Notes: generated from the sequence alone by a model not told the origin. Numbered from the stretch's first letter, positions 8,524-18,120 are shown. The stretch is 64,000 nt of DNA from Halovulum marinum (GCF_009697225.1 NZ_WIND01000002.1:1-64000); one strand, 5' to 3'. Program-made: numbers and translations.

Positions 8524-9305
8524 TGGCGGCTGAGGCACAAGCAACCAGGGGGAGGGGGGATGCCCCCCTCCCGCCCGAGCCGATCCTGCGGCTTCGAAAC
8601 ATCCACAAGTCCTTCGGCTCGCACGAGGCGCTGCGCGGGGTCGATCTCGATATCCGCCCGGGCGAATGCCTGGGGCTGATCGGCGACAACGCGGCCGGCA
8701 AATCCACCCTCTCCAAGGTGATCTCCGGCACCTACATTCCCGATGTGGGCGAGATCGAGCTCAATGGCCGCGCGGTGCGTTTCTCGACGCCGTCCGAGGC
8801 GCGCGACCTGAACATCGAGATGGTCTATCAGGATCTCTCGCTCTGCGACCATGTGGATGTGGTCGGGAACCTGTTTCTCGGGCGCGAGCTGAAACGCGGC
8901 CCCTTCCTCGACCAGAAACGGATGCTGGCACAGGCCGAAACGATGCTCGCCGCACTGGAGATCAGGATCCCGCGGCTGACCGCCAAGGTCGAGAAGCTTT
9001 CCGGCGGCCAGCGGCAGGCCATCGCCATCGCCCGCGCCGCGAGCTTCGAGCCGAAGATCCTGCTGATGGACGAGCCGACCTCGGCGCTCGCCGTGGCAGA
9101 GGTCGAGGCGGTGCTCGGGCTCATCAACCGGGTCAAGGCGCGCGGCGTGGCGGTTGTGCTCGTCACCCACCGGATGCAGGACCTGTTCCGCGTCTGCGAC
9201 CGGGTGGCGGTGATGTACGAAGGCACCAAGGTGGCCGAGCGCGCCATCGGCGAAACCGATCTTCAGGAACTCGTGGACCTCATCGTCGGCAAGGGAGGCC
9301 ATTGA
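8520..9305 (+). CDS. Sugar ABC transporter ATP-binding protein, single-domain type
   Basis: This 261-residue ATPase has a Walker A motif, GDNAAGKST (55-63), a signature motif in KLSGGQRQAIAIARA (about 158-172) and a Walker B motif in ILLMDEPTSAL. It carries one nucleotide-binding domain, as in FrcA-type systems, rather than the tandem domains of RbsA (about 500 residues), so it must act as a homodimer. It overlaps the preceding gene by 4 bp and shares a base with the permease start. The first 20 residues are a non-conserved extension. Confidence 0.95.
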   Translation: MMAAEAQATRGRGDAPLPPEPILRLRNIHKSFGSHEALRGVDLDIRPGECLGLIGDNAAGKSTLSKVISGTYIPDVGEIELNGRAVRFSTPSEARDLNIEMVYQDLSLCDHVDVVGNLFLGRELKRGPFLDQKRMLAQAETMLAALEIRIPRLTAKVEKLSGGQRQAIAIARAASFEPKILLMDEPTSALAVAEVEAVLGLINRVKARGVAVVLVTHRMQDLFRVCDRVAVMYEGTKVAERAIGETDLQELVDLIVGKGGH

Positions 9306-10309
9306 TGGCCAGCTACACCGAGCGGCAGGCTGGCTCGCGGCTGGCCGACTACCTGTCCGAGCGCGCGCAGGTGCTCTCGATTGCGCTGTTCTTCGCGATC
9401 TGCATCCTGTTCTTCAGCGCCACCACCACGACCTTCCTGACCACCGGCAACCTGCTGAACGTGGTGCGGCAGGCCGCGCCGATCCTGATCGTCGCGGTGG
9501 CGATGACACTGGTCATCACCACTGCGGGGATCGATCTGTCGGTAGGCTCGCTGGTGGCGCTGATCAACGCGCTCGCGGCAATCCTGATGGCCGCCGGCCT
9601 GCCGTGGCCGGTGGTGGTCGTGCTGATGCTTGTCGCCGGCGGTCTGATCGGCGGCGTGCAGGGCTGGTTCATCTCCTACCAGGGGATTCCGGCCTTCATC
9701 GTCACCTTGGCGGGGCTGTCGATCCTGCGCGGTTTCGCGCTGCTGCTGACCGAGGGCTATTCGATCCCGATCCGGGACGCCGCGGGCTTCTTCTGGCTCG
9801 GGCGCGGCGAGGTCCTCGGCTTTCCGGTGCCGGCGCTGCTGGCCATTCTGGTCGCGATCCTCGGTTTCATCGTCATGCTGCACACGCAGTACGGCCGGCA
9901 GGTCGTCGCGGTCGGCTCCAACATGGAGGCGGCGCGTCGCGTGGGCATGCCGGCCAAGCGCGTGCTCGCCTCGGTCTATGTCGTCTCGGGCGTGGCCAGC
10001 GCCATTGCGGGAATGCTGATCGCGGCCCGCCTCGGCTCGGGATCGTCCAACGCTGCGCAGGGGTTCGAACTGCAGGTGATCGCGGCCGTGGTTCTGGGCG
10101 GCACCTCGCTGATGGGCGGACGGGCCTCGATGACGGGCACGGTGCTGGGCACGATGACGATCGCGGTGATCGGCAACGGGCTGATCCTGATGCACATCTC
10201 GCCCTTCTTCACCCAGATCGTGACGGGCACGATCATCCTGGTCGCGATCTGGATGAACACCCGGCTGTTCGACCGCAACTGGCGCTTTGCAAGAAGGAAA
10301 CCGTCATGA
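9305..10309 (+). CDS. Sugar ABC transporter permease, RbsC/FrcC type
   Basis: This 334-residue integral membrane protein has 8-10 hydrophobic segments. It carries the family signatures TTAGIDLSVGSLVALINALAA (family motif near residue 80) and QVIAAVVLGGTSLMGGRASMTGT near residue 258. The start codon overlaps the ATPase stop (TGATG). Its own stop overlaps the next gene by 4 bp, so the hydrolase downstream is translationally coupled to the transporter. This ties the hydrolase to the imported compound. Confidence 0.95.
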   Translation: MASYTERQAGSRLADYLSERAQVLSIALFFAICILFFSATTTTFLTTGNLLNVVRQAAPILIVAVAMTLVITTAGIDLSVGSLVALINALAAILMAAGLPWPVVVVLMLVAGGLIGGVQGWFISYQGIPAFIVTLAGLSILRGFALLLTEGYSIPIRDAAGFFWLGRGEVLGFPVPALLAILVAILGFIVMLHTQYGRQVVAVGSNMEAARRVGMPAKRVLASVYVVSGVASAIAGMLIAARLGSGSSNAAQGFELQVIAAVVLGGTSLMGGRASMTGTVLGTMTIAVIGNGLILMHISPFFTQIVTGTIILVAIWMNTRLFDRNWRFARRKPS

Positions 10310-11370
10310 GCGAGCTGTCGCAATGCCACATCCGCTCCGGCCGGGTGATGACCGTCGACGGACCGATCCCGTCGGCGGACCTGGGCCACACGCTGATGCA
10401 CGAGCATCTGCAGAACGACTGCTCCTGCTGGTGGAATCCCCCGCGCGAGCCGGAGCGCCGGTACCTGGCCGAGGCCCCCGTCTCGATCGAGATCCTGTCG
10501 GAGTTGCGCCAGGATCCTTTCGTCAACAAGCACAACATCGCGCTGGACGAGCCTGAGCTTGCCGTCGAGGAGGTGAAGCAGTTCGCCGCCGCCGGCGGGC
10601 GCAGCATCGTGGACCCGACCTGCCGGGGCATCGGGCGCGACCCGGTCAAGCTGCGGCGGATCGCGGCGCAGGCGGGCGTGCAGATCGTCATGGGGGCGGG
10701 GTACTACCTCGCCTCGTCGATGCCGGGGGGTGTCGCCCGTCTCTCGGCAGATGACATCGCCGACGAGATCGTCGCCGAGGCGCTGGAGGGCGTCGACGGG
10801 ACCGACGCGAAGATCGGATTGATCGGCGAGATCGGCGTCTCTGCGGAGTTCACCGCCGAGGAGGAGAAATCCCTGCGCGGCGCGGCGCGGGCGCAGGTTC
10901 GCACCGGGCTTCCGCTGATGGTCCACCTGCCGGGCTGGTTCCGGCTGGCGCACAAGGTGCTCGATATCGTCGAGCAGGAAGGCGCGGACCTGCGCCACAC
11001 CGTGCTGTGCCACATGAACCCCTCGCACGCGGACCCGGTCTACCAGGCGACGCTGGCCGCGCGCGGCGCCTTCGTCGAGTTCGACATGATCGGGATGGAT
11101 TACTTCTATGCCGACCAGGGCGTGCAGTGCCCCTCGGACGACGAGGTGGCACGCGCGATCATGGCGCTTGTCGAGCATGGGTATCTCGACCGGCTGCTGC
11201 TCTCGCAGGACGTCTTCATCAAGATGATGCTGACCCGCTATGGCGGCAACGGCTACGCCTTCGTCACCCGGCACTTCCTGCCGCGCCTGCTGCGCCACGG
11301 TGCCACGCCGGACCAGATCGACACGCTTATGGTGACCAATCCCCGCCGCGTCTTCGACGCGACGGTTTGA
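10306..11370 (+). CDS. Phosphotriesterase-related amidohydrolase-superfamily protein
   Basis: This 354-residue TIM-barrel metal-dependent hydrolase has HEH metal ligands at residues 32-34 (in GHTLMHEH), GEIGVSAEFT supplying the bridging Glu, VHLPGW and LCHMNPSHAD for the further His ligands, and LLSQDVFIKMM for the catalytic Asp. PTE-like barrels hydrolyse phosphoesters, lactones or N-acyl bonds; bacterial PHP members include sugar-lactonases. Coupling to the ABC permease suggests action on the imported substrate or its lactone. The exact reaction cannot be read from the sequence. Confidence 0.92.
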   Translation: MSELSQCHIRSGRVMTVDGPIPSADLGHTLMHEHLQNDCSCWWNPPREPERRYLAEAPVSIEILSELRQDPFVNKHNIALDEPELAVEEVKQFAAAGGRSIVDPTCRGIGRDPVKLRRIAAQAGVQIVMGAGYYLASSMPGGVARLSADDIADEIVAEALEGVDGTDAKIGLIGEIGVSAEFTAEEEKSLRGAARAQVRTGLPLMVHLPGWFRLAHKVLDIVEQEGADLRHTVLCHMNPSHADPVYQATLAARGAFVEFDMIGMDYFYADQGVQCPSDDEVARAIMALVEHGYLDRLLLSQDVFIKMMLTRYGGNGYAFVTRHFLPRLLRHGATPDQIDTLMVTNPRRVFDATV

Positions 11371-11387
11371 GACAACAGGAGATATCC

Positions 11388-12152
11388 ATGAGCACCAGAG
11401 TGCTGCTGGTTGGCGAAAGCTGGACCACGTCCGAGACGCATTACAAGGGCTTCGACCAGTTCGGGTCGGTCCACTTCCACACCGGCGCCGACCCGTTGCT
11501 GAAGGCCATGAACGGCAGCGGCTTCGAGATCGACTACATGACCGCGCACGCGGCGGCCGAAGGTTTCCCCTTCGAGGCCGAGGGGCTGGAGACATACGAT
11601 ATCGTCATTCTGTCCGATATCGGCGCGAACACCTTCCTTCTGCCGCCAGACGTCTGGCTGCGGTCGAAATGCGTGCCGAACCGGCTGCGGATGCTGAAGC
11701 AATGGGTCGGCGACGGCGGCAACCTGATCATGATGGGGGGCTACTTCTCCTTCCAGGGCATCGACGGCAAGGCGCGCTGGCGGAACACGCCGGTCGAGGA
11801 TGTGCTGCCGGTGACCTGCCATCCCTGGGACGACCGGGTGGAGATACCCGAAGGTGCGGTGGCCGAGATCGTGAAGCCGGAGCATGCCACGGTTGCGGGC
11901 CTCACCGGTTCCGCCTGGCCGCCGATCCTGGGGGTCAACGAGGTTGAGCTGCGCGAGGGCGCCGAAGTCGTGGCGCGCCTGCCCGAGGACCAGGGCGGCC
12001 ATCCGCTGCTCGTGGTCGGCGGCTTCGGCAAGGGCCGGACGGCGGTCTGGACCTCCGACATCGGCCCGCACTGGCTCTCGCCGGCGTTCTGCGAATGGGA
12101 GGGATACAGCACGCTGTGGAAGAATGTATTCGGCTGGCTTGTCGCGCGCTGA
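11388..12152 (+). CDS. Class I glutamine-amidotransferase-like (ThuA/COG5426-type) protein
   Basis: This is a 254-residue cytoplasmic protein. Its flavodoxin-like GATase1 fold is suggested by STRVLLVGESW at the start, TYDIVILSDIGANTF in the middle and LKQWVGDGGNLIMMGGYFSF, which is typical of the 'putative glutamine amidotransferase' family with SWTT...HYKGFDQF near the N-terminus. No GATase nucleophile Cys in a GXCXG elbow is visible, so it is probably not an amidotransferase; related ThuA proteins act in sugar catabolism. It is fifth in the operon, 17 bp after the hydrolase, with an AGGAGAT site before the ATG. Confidence 0.85.
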   Translation: MSTRVLLVGESWTTSETHYKGFDQFGSVHFHTGADPLLKAMNGSGFEIDYMTAHAAAEGFPFEAEGLETYDIVILSDIGANTFLLPPDVWLRSKCVPNRLRMLKQWVGDGGNLIMMGGYFSFQGIDGKARWRNTPVEDVLPVTCHPWDDRVEIPEGAVAEIVKPEHATVAGLTGSAWPPILGVNEVELREGAEVVARLPEDQGGHPLLVVGGFGKGRTAVWTSDIGPHWLSPAFCEWEGYSTLWKNVFGWLVAR

Positions 12153-12174
12153 GACGCGCGCCCGGTCGGGGGGA

Positions 12175-13053
12175 TCAGGTGGAGAGCAGGCTCGCCATCG
12201 TCGCCCGGTCCGGGAAGGCGCTGACGGTGCCGGCGCGCGCGACGGTGTACGCGGCGGCGCGCGCGGCATGGCCAAGGGCGCGCGCATCGAGGCCGCTGCC
12301 CCGCAACGCCGCCGACGCCAGCGCGACGGCCATGAAACAGTCCCCCGCGCCGGTCGTATCGAGCACCGTGCAGGGCTCGGCCGTCACCTCGATGCGGCCG
12401 CCCAGCCGGATCAGCGCCGCGCCCTGCGCGCCAAGCGTGAGCACCACATCGGTCACCCCCGCGGCAAGGATCGCCTCGACCCCGCCGAGCGCCTTCGCCT
12501 CGCCCTCGTTGACGAACGCGCAATCGACGAGCGGCCAGAGATCGGCGAAATACGACTGCAGCGGCGAAGGATTGAGCACCGTGCGCATGCCGCGCGCGCG
12601 GCCGGCGGCCAGCGCGGCGCGGGTCGTTTCGGCGCCGAGGTTGCCCTGCATCACCAGCGGGTCGCCGGCCTGCGCTCCGTCCAGCGCGCCGCGCGCCATC
12701 TCCGGCGTCATCGCGGCGGCCGCCTCGCGGGTGGTGATGACGGCGTTCTCGCCCTGCTCCGCCATCAGGATGATCGAGAAATCGGTCGCGGTGCCGGCGA
12801 TCTCGATCAGCCGCGCCTCCAGCGCCTCGGCCTCCAGCCGGCGGGCGATCTCCTGCCCGCGGCCGTCGCGCCCGACCGCCGCGGCAAAGCGGCACTCCAG
12901 CCCCGTGCGCGCCATGACGATCGCCTGGTTCGCGCCCTTGCCGCCCAGATCGCGCGACAGCGCCGCGCCGAAGATCGACGCCCCGGGGCGGGGAAAATCC
13001 TCGATGGAGAGTGTCTCGTCCAGAGCCACGTTGCCGATGACAAAGGCCTTCAT
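12175..13053 (-). CDS. PfkB-family carbohydrate/nucleoside kinase
   Basis: This is a 292-residue ribokinase-like protein. The N-terminal PfkB signature GGKGANQAIVMARTG is at about residues 37-51 and the C-terminal signature with the catalytic base, DTTGAGDCFM, is near residue 235. It should phosphorylate a hydroxymethyl group of a sugar, nucleoside or similar alcohol. It is the only leftward gene inside an otherwise rightward cluster: it converges on the GATase-like gene (22-bp gap) and its start faces the SgcQ gene across 32 bp. It may have its own promoter inside the sgcQ-like gene. Confidence 0.93.
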   Translation of the reverse strand: MKAFVIGNVALDETLSIEDFPRPGASIFGAALSRDLGGKGANQAIVMARTGLECRFAAAVGRDGRGQEIARRLEAEALEARLIEIAGTATDFSIILMAEQGENAVITTREAAAAMTPEMARGALDGAQAGDPLVMQGNLGAETTRAALAAGRARGMRTVLNPSPLQSYFADLWPLVDCAFVNEGEAKALGGVEAILAAGVTDVVLTLGAQGAALIRLGGRIEVTAEPCTVLDTTGAGDCFMAVALASAALRGSGLDARALGHAARAAAYTVARAGTVSAFPDRATMASLLST

Positions 13054-13085
13054 CTACAGATCCATCCATACCGAGAGGTCATGAC

Positions 13086-13928
13086 ATGCAGCTCATATCC
13101 GACCGGACTTCCGGTGCGATAAGAGATATCTTCGGGCGCGACAAGGCACTGATCGGAATGATCCATTGTCCGCCGTTTCCGGGTGCGCCCAGATACCGCG
13201 GCGAGTCCCTCGACCAGATCTACGACGCCTGCATGCGCGATGCCGAGCGACTCGTCGCAGGGGGGCTGCACGGGCTGATCGTCGAGAACCATGGCGACAT
13301 CCCGTTCTCCAAGCCCGCGGATATCGGTCCCGAGACCCCCGCCTTCCTGTCGGTCGTCACCGACCGGATCCGGCGCGAGTTCGGCGTGCCGATGGGGATC
13401 AACGTGCTTGCCAACGCGCCGCTGCCGGCGCTGGCCACTGCCATTGCCGGCGGCGCGGATTTCATCCGGGTGAACCAGTGGGCCAACGCCTATGTCGCCA
13501 ACGAGGGCTTCATGGAGGGCCGCGCCGCCGAGGCGCTTCGCTACCGCGCCCTGCTGCGTGCGGAGAGGGTCAGGATCTTCACCGACGCCCATGTGAAGCA
13601 CGGCAGTCACGCCATCGTCGCCGACCGCCCGATCCCGGAACTGGCCCGCGACCTCGCGTTCTTCGACAGCGACTGCATCATTGCCACCGGCCAGCGCACC
13701 GGCAACAGCGCCACGATGGACGAGATCGAGGAGATCGGCAGCGCAACGCACCTGCCGCTGCTGGTCGGCTCCGGCGTGACCGAGGCGAACGTTCACGAGA
13801 TCCTGAAGCGCACCAACGGCGTGATCGTCGCCTCCTCGCTCAAGGAAGGCGGCGTCTGGTGGAACCCGGTCGATGCGGCGCGGGTGCGCAGCTTCGTTGC
13901 CGCCGCCGGCGAGGGCTTGGATGCCTGA
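13086..13928 (+). CDS. BtpA/SgcQ-family TIM-barrel protein
   Basis: This is a 280-residue protein of the BtpA/SgcQ family. MIHCPPFPGAPRY occurs near residue 25, followed by GLIVENHGDIPF, PMGINVLANAP, GADFIRVN, VKHGSH and a C-terminal phosphate-site-like VASSLKEGG. BtpA was linked to photosystem I stability in cyanobacteria and SgcQ lies in a cryptic sugar operon of E. coli, but no enzyme activity is established for either. The C-terminal glycine-rich loop resembles phosphate-binding (beta/alpha)8 enzymes, so a phosphorylated substrate made by the neighbouring PfkB kinase is plausible. It overlaps the TenA-like gene by 8 bp. Confidence 0.9.
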   Translation: MQLISDRTSGAIRDIFGRDKALIGMIHCPPFPGAPRYRGESLDQIYDACMRDAERLVAGGLHGLIVENHGDIPFSKPADIGPETPAFLSVVTDRIRREFGVPMGINVLANAPLPALATAIAGGADFIRVNQWANAYVANEGFMEGRAAEALRYRALLRAERVRIFTDAHVKHGSHAIVADRPIPELARDLAFFDSDCIIATGQRTGNSATMDEIEEIGSATHLPLLVGSGVTEANVHEILKRTNGVIVASSLKEGGVWWNPVDAARVRSFVAAAGEGLDA

Positions 13929-14586
13929 GCCGCTGACCGATCGCATCCTCGCGGAAAACGCGGAGGTCTTTGCCGCGATGGTGAACCATCGGTTCGTGCA
14001 GGACATCGCCGCGGACGCCTTGCCTGCGCAGGCTTTCGACCGCTACCTGCTGATCGAGGGCGGGTTCGTCGAAACGGCGATCGCGATCTTCGGCTATGCC
14101 GTCGCGAAAGCCTCCGATCTCGGGGACAGGCGCAAGATGATCGACACGCTGAACGCGCTCGCGAACGAGCAGATGGCCTACTTCGAGCGCGCCTATGCGC
14201 AGCGCGCCATCTCGCCCGACCCCGAGTTGCAGTCCGACCCGCGCGTGGCGACCTTTCGCGACGGGATGCTGGCGATCGCCCGCGACGGGGATTTCGGCGC
14301 CATCGTCACGGCGATGTTCGCCGCGGAGTGGATGTACTGGACGTGGTGCACGAGGCTCGCCGAGGCGCCGATCAGCGATCCGATGCTGCGAGACTGGGTG
14401 GACATGCACGCGGCGCCGGGGTTCACGGCGCAGGCCCGCTGGCTGCGCGACCGGCTCGACGCTCTCGGCGAGGAGATGACCGAAGTGGCGCGATCGGAAG
14501 CGGTGCGCGTCTTCGGCCATGTCCAGCAACTCGAGATCGCCTTCCACTCGGCCATCTACGCGGATGCGTCGATCCGCGAAGCATAG
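13921..14586 (+). CDS. TenA-like (thiaminase II / heme-oxygenase-fold) protein
   Basis: This 221-residue all-helical protein resembles the TenA family: NHRFVQDIAADALPAQAFDRYL at the start (a TenA hallmark), YLLIEGGFVETAI, and AEWMYWTWC near residue 140 with a Cys in the position of the thiaminase nucleophile. The ATG at 13921 lies inside the preceding gene (8-bp overlap). TenA proteins hydrolyse thiamine breakdown products, and relatives act on other aminopyrimidine or amine compounds. There are no thiamine biosynthesis genes here, so it probably has a role specific to this pathway. Confidence 0.85.
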   Translation: MPEPLTDRILAENAEVFAAMVNHRFVQDIAADALPAQAFDRYLLIEGGFVETAIAIFGYAVAKASDLGDRRKMIDTLNALANEQMAYFERAYAQRAISPDPELQSDPRVATFRDGMLAIARDGDFGAIVTAMFAAEWMYWTWCTRLAEAPISDPMLRDWVDMHAAPGFTAQARWLRDRLDALGEEMTEVARSEAVRVFGHVQQLEIAFHSAIYADASIREA

Positions 14587-14957
14587 ATCTCGGCCGTCTC
14601 GACCCGCCGCACGACGGTAACGTGTCCGGGGTCCGGCACATCCGGGCCCGACCATCGCCAGCATTCGCGCGCCGACGTGAATATGAGTGGCTCTGCTCGC
14701 GCGACTTCAAGTTCCGAAAGCGTCGTGTGGTAGGAATGACGGCATCTCGAACCCTCGGTCGTGCCCAAGGGTCGCGGCCCGATCCCGGGCGATGATGGCC
14801 ACGCGGTTCGCCTCCGTCATCGTCTGCCCGTCCGGCGATGAAATGCGGTCTGCGCGGGCGAGTTTCGCGTTTCCTGATTTTTTTCGACCGGTGCTGAAAC
14901 TTTACCGAGCCCCCTTCGTGACTAAGGGACGAGAATCCGAAAACATGAGGGAATATC
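14587..14957. other. Non-coding gap before the RTX gene
   Basis: No gene or RNA is recognised in these 371 bp. Short open frames on both strands lack a plausible start and have no family resemblance. The last 100 bp become less GC-rich, with a TTTCCTGATTTTTTTCGACC stretch near 14870, and probably hold the promoter of the RTX gene. A GAGG at 14947-14950 precedes its ATG. Confidence 0.5.
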
Positions 14958-16259
14958 ATGGCTCATCTGGCTTCAAGTTACGACTCCTTCGACACATTCC
15001 TGCGTGGCGCTGACGCGTTCTGGTCGGTTGACCTGGCTGCAATGAACAATTCCGGCGTCACTGGTTCCGCGGTGATCGCGGTGAACACCGAAGATGACGG
15101 AACCCGCTATCTGAATGTCTCGATAGCGGCCGAAGGGCTGACCCCGGACGTGCAGCATGCCCAGCATGTGCATGGCACCTTCGACGACGACGGAAACCCG
15201 TCGGACGCCCGTGTGCCGAACCTTGGCGACGATGCTGACAAGGATGGCTTTGTCGAGGTGCTGGAAGGGCTCGGCGCTTATGGCGACATCCTGTTGCCGC
15301 TGATCGGCAGCGATGGTGAATTCCCGCTGACGGACAGCAACGGGCAGCTGACGTTCATCCAGAACTTCCGGCTGGACGACGACAGCAACTTCTTCAGCCC
15401 CGTCTCCGGAAACGACTACACCGCCGACGACCTGATGCCGCTGGAATTCCGCGAGATCGTTCTGCATGGGCAGAATGTCGGCTCCGGTTTCGGTGTCGGC
15501 ACGGATGGTGAAGTCGACGGCAGCCAGAACGGATTCGTCGGCCTTCTGCCGGTTGCCGCCGGTGAAATCGAGGCGACAAACCGTGCGCAGGCTCTGGATA
15601 TTCTTGAAGACCAGTTTGAAATCGCCTCGGACGAATTCCGCCTGGGCGATGGCGACGATGACCTGAGCACCGGACTGGGTGACGACATCGTATTCGGCGG
15701 CGGCGGCGCCGACAGACTGGATGGCGGAGCCGGCAACGATGACCTGACAGGCGGTAGCGGCAACGATGTGGTGCGGGGCGGCGACGGCAACGACTTCGTG
15801 AAAGGCACCCGCGGCAACGACTGGCTGTCCGGCGAAAACGGCAACGACAGGGTGAATGGCGGTGCAGGCGACGATATCGCCTATGGTGATGCCGGCAACG
15901 ACGTGCTGCGGGGGCGTGCCGGTGATGATGCGTTGTTTGGCGGTGCCAGGAACGATGATCTCATGGGTGATGATGGCAATGATTTCCTGACCGGCGGAAA
16001 TGGCCGTGACAGGCTGGACGGCGGCGCCGGCTGGGACGAGTTCATCTACAACGACCTGAACGAAGGGCGTGATATCATCAGCGGCTTCGAAGACGGCATG
16101 GACCTGATAAATCTCAGCAACCTTGGCCTGGGGTTCGAGGATATCAGCGTGGCAGAGATCCGCGGAGGCTCGTCGAGCAGGATCGAGTTCGGCAACACCA
16201 AAATCGTGCTGCTGGACGTCGGGAGCGATATGGTGGATTCCAGCGACTTCGTTTTCTGA
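14958..16259 (+). CDS. CHRD-domain protein with RTX calcium-binding repeats, probably secreted
   Basis: This is a 433-residue acidic protein. Residues about 18-200 form a CHRD-like domain (EGLTPDVQHAQHVHG near residue 61, then LEFREIVLHGQNVG). Residues about 225-375 carry roughly 14 RTX nonapeptides of the GGxGxDxLx type, such as GGAGNDDLTGG and GDAGNDVLRGR. The C-terminus (FIYNDLNEGRDIISGFEDG...) matches the usual end of type I secreted RTX proteins. There is no Sec signal, which is consistent with type I export, but no exporter genes are adjacent. It stands alone beside an IS6 remnant, in less GC-rich DNA than its surroundings. Confidence 0.9.
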   Translation: MAHLASSYDSFDTFLRGADAFWSVDLAAMNNSGVTGSAVIAVNTEDDGTRYLNVSIAAEGLTPDVQHAQHVHGTFDDDGNPSDARVPNLGDDADKDGFVEVLEGLGAYGDILLPLIGSDGEFPLTDSNGQLTFIQNFRLDDDSNFFSPVSGNDYTADDLMPLEFREIVLHGQNVGSGFGVGTDGEVDGSQNGFVGLLPVAAGEIEATNRAQALDILEDQFEIASDEFRLGDGDDDLSTGLGDDIVFGGGGADRLDGGAGNDDLTGGSGNDVVRGGDGNDFVKGTRGNDWLSGENGNDRVNGGAGDDIAYGDAGNDVLRGRAGDDALFGGARNDDLMGDDGNDFLTGGNGRDRLDGGAGWDEFIYNDLNEGRDIISGFEDGMDLINLSNLGLGFEDISVAEIRGGSSSRIEFGNTKIVLLDVGSDMVDSSDFVF

Positions 16260-16489
16260 CGGTTCGACCGTAACTGCGTCGGGCGGTTTCAGAGGGGTTG
16301 TTTCTGTTCGGTTGCCACACCAAGCGGAAATGAATGCCCCGACCGAAGCCGCCCGGCGGGCATCACACGCCGCCGATGTGCTCTGTCTGTGCAACTCGGC
16401 TTGATGCGGGGCAGGGGCGCCGCCCGCGTCCGGGAGTTGTCTGAGAAACCCGGCTTGAGGCTGGGCACGGCGCTGGGTAAGGTTCCGCC
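16260..16489. other. Gap between the RTX gene and the IS remnant
   Basis: No gene is recognised. The segment from about 16430 (TTGTCTGAGAAACCCGGC) to 16489 may be the left end of the IS6-type element whose transposase start follows, because such elements have a short leader before the transposase ATG. No matching opposite terminal repeat was found. Confidence 0.3.
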
Positions 16490-16590
16490 ATGACGAAACC
16501 CAGCCCGTTCAAGTGGCACAAGACCAGCCCGGGTTATCATTCGACTGGCGGTGATGCTCTGCATGCGTTTCCCAATGTCGCTCCGGCGGA
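16490..16590 (+). pseudogene. IS6-family transposase, N-terminal remnant with frameshift
   Basis: Reading from the ATG at 16490 gives MTKPSPFKWHKTSP. The frame then shifts at about 16533 to VIIRLAVMLCMRFPMSLRR. Together these are the recognisable N-terminus of IS6-family DDE transposases of alphaproteobacteria (pattern FKWxxxxPEVIxLAVxxYxRFPLSLRxVEDLL). Homology stops at about 16590, after roughly 33 codons, so nearly all of the catalytic domain (DDE) is missing. This is a dead fragment, and evidence that the surrounding gap has taken in mobile DNA. Confidence 0.8.
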
Positions 16591-17106
16591 ATGTCCTGCG
16601 GCGCCGGATTGAAAGAAAGCGGCTGTGACCGTCGCGTAACGGGCCGCTGGGCAAACAGCAGGGCAGAGAATCCGCAGCTTCCATTCCGACGACGAAAACG
16701 GGCGATGTTCCGGCTCAGGCGGAACGAGGTCTGCAGATGTTCGCCGCCGCCCACGGTTCCGTCCCCAGCCACTTCAACCGGGAACGCAGCCTTTCCGATC
16801 GAGACGATTTCAAGGCTCAGCGACCCGCCGCTCTCGACGAGTGGCGGACACTTTTGTTCCGGGTAAAGTTCGGTTACAGGGCGGCAAGCCGAGACGAGTT
16901 CGTCTGACAGCACCTTTTTCAAGCCCGCCGAACGGCGATCCGGGCGAGCGGCGCGGCAGAGCCGTCTTTGCGCTTTCGTCTGTTGATGGCACCCATGGGG
17001 TTAAAATATGAGGCGAAAGTTACAACATCGGTTGCAAGGCGCACCGAAAATGGGTGCGAACTACAACATATGAGAGACAGGAACGTGCTTTAAGACCGGG
17101 CAACAA
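16591..17106. other. Unassigned sequence between IS remnant and dusA
   Basis: This is about 500 bp with no gene I can support. A minus-strand open frame (16509-16922) is rich in Arg, Ser and Pro and crosses the IS breakpoint, so it is probably not a protein; it may be a repeat shared with other genomes. The final 100 bp before dusA are AT-richer (GGGGTTAAAATATGAGG near 16997) and probably hold its promoter. Confidence 0.4.

Positions 17107-18120
<1,014 letters not shown>

Noticed and set aside
14556-14768. A 70-codon minus frame upstream of the RTX gene
   Set aside because: It overlaps the TenA-like gene end, lacks an SD and shows no recognisable sequence.
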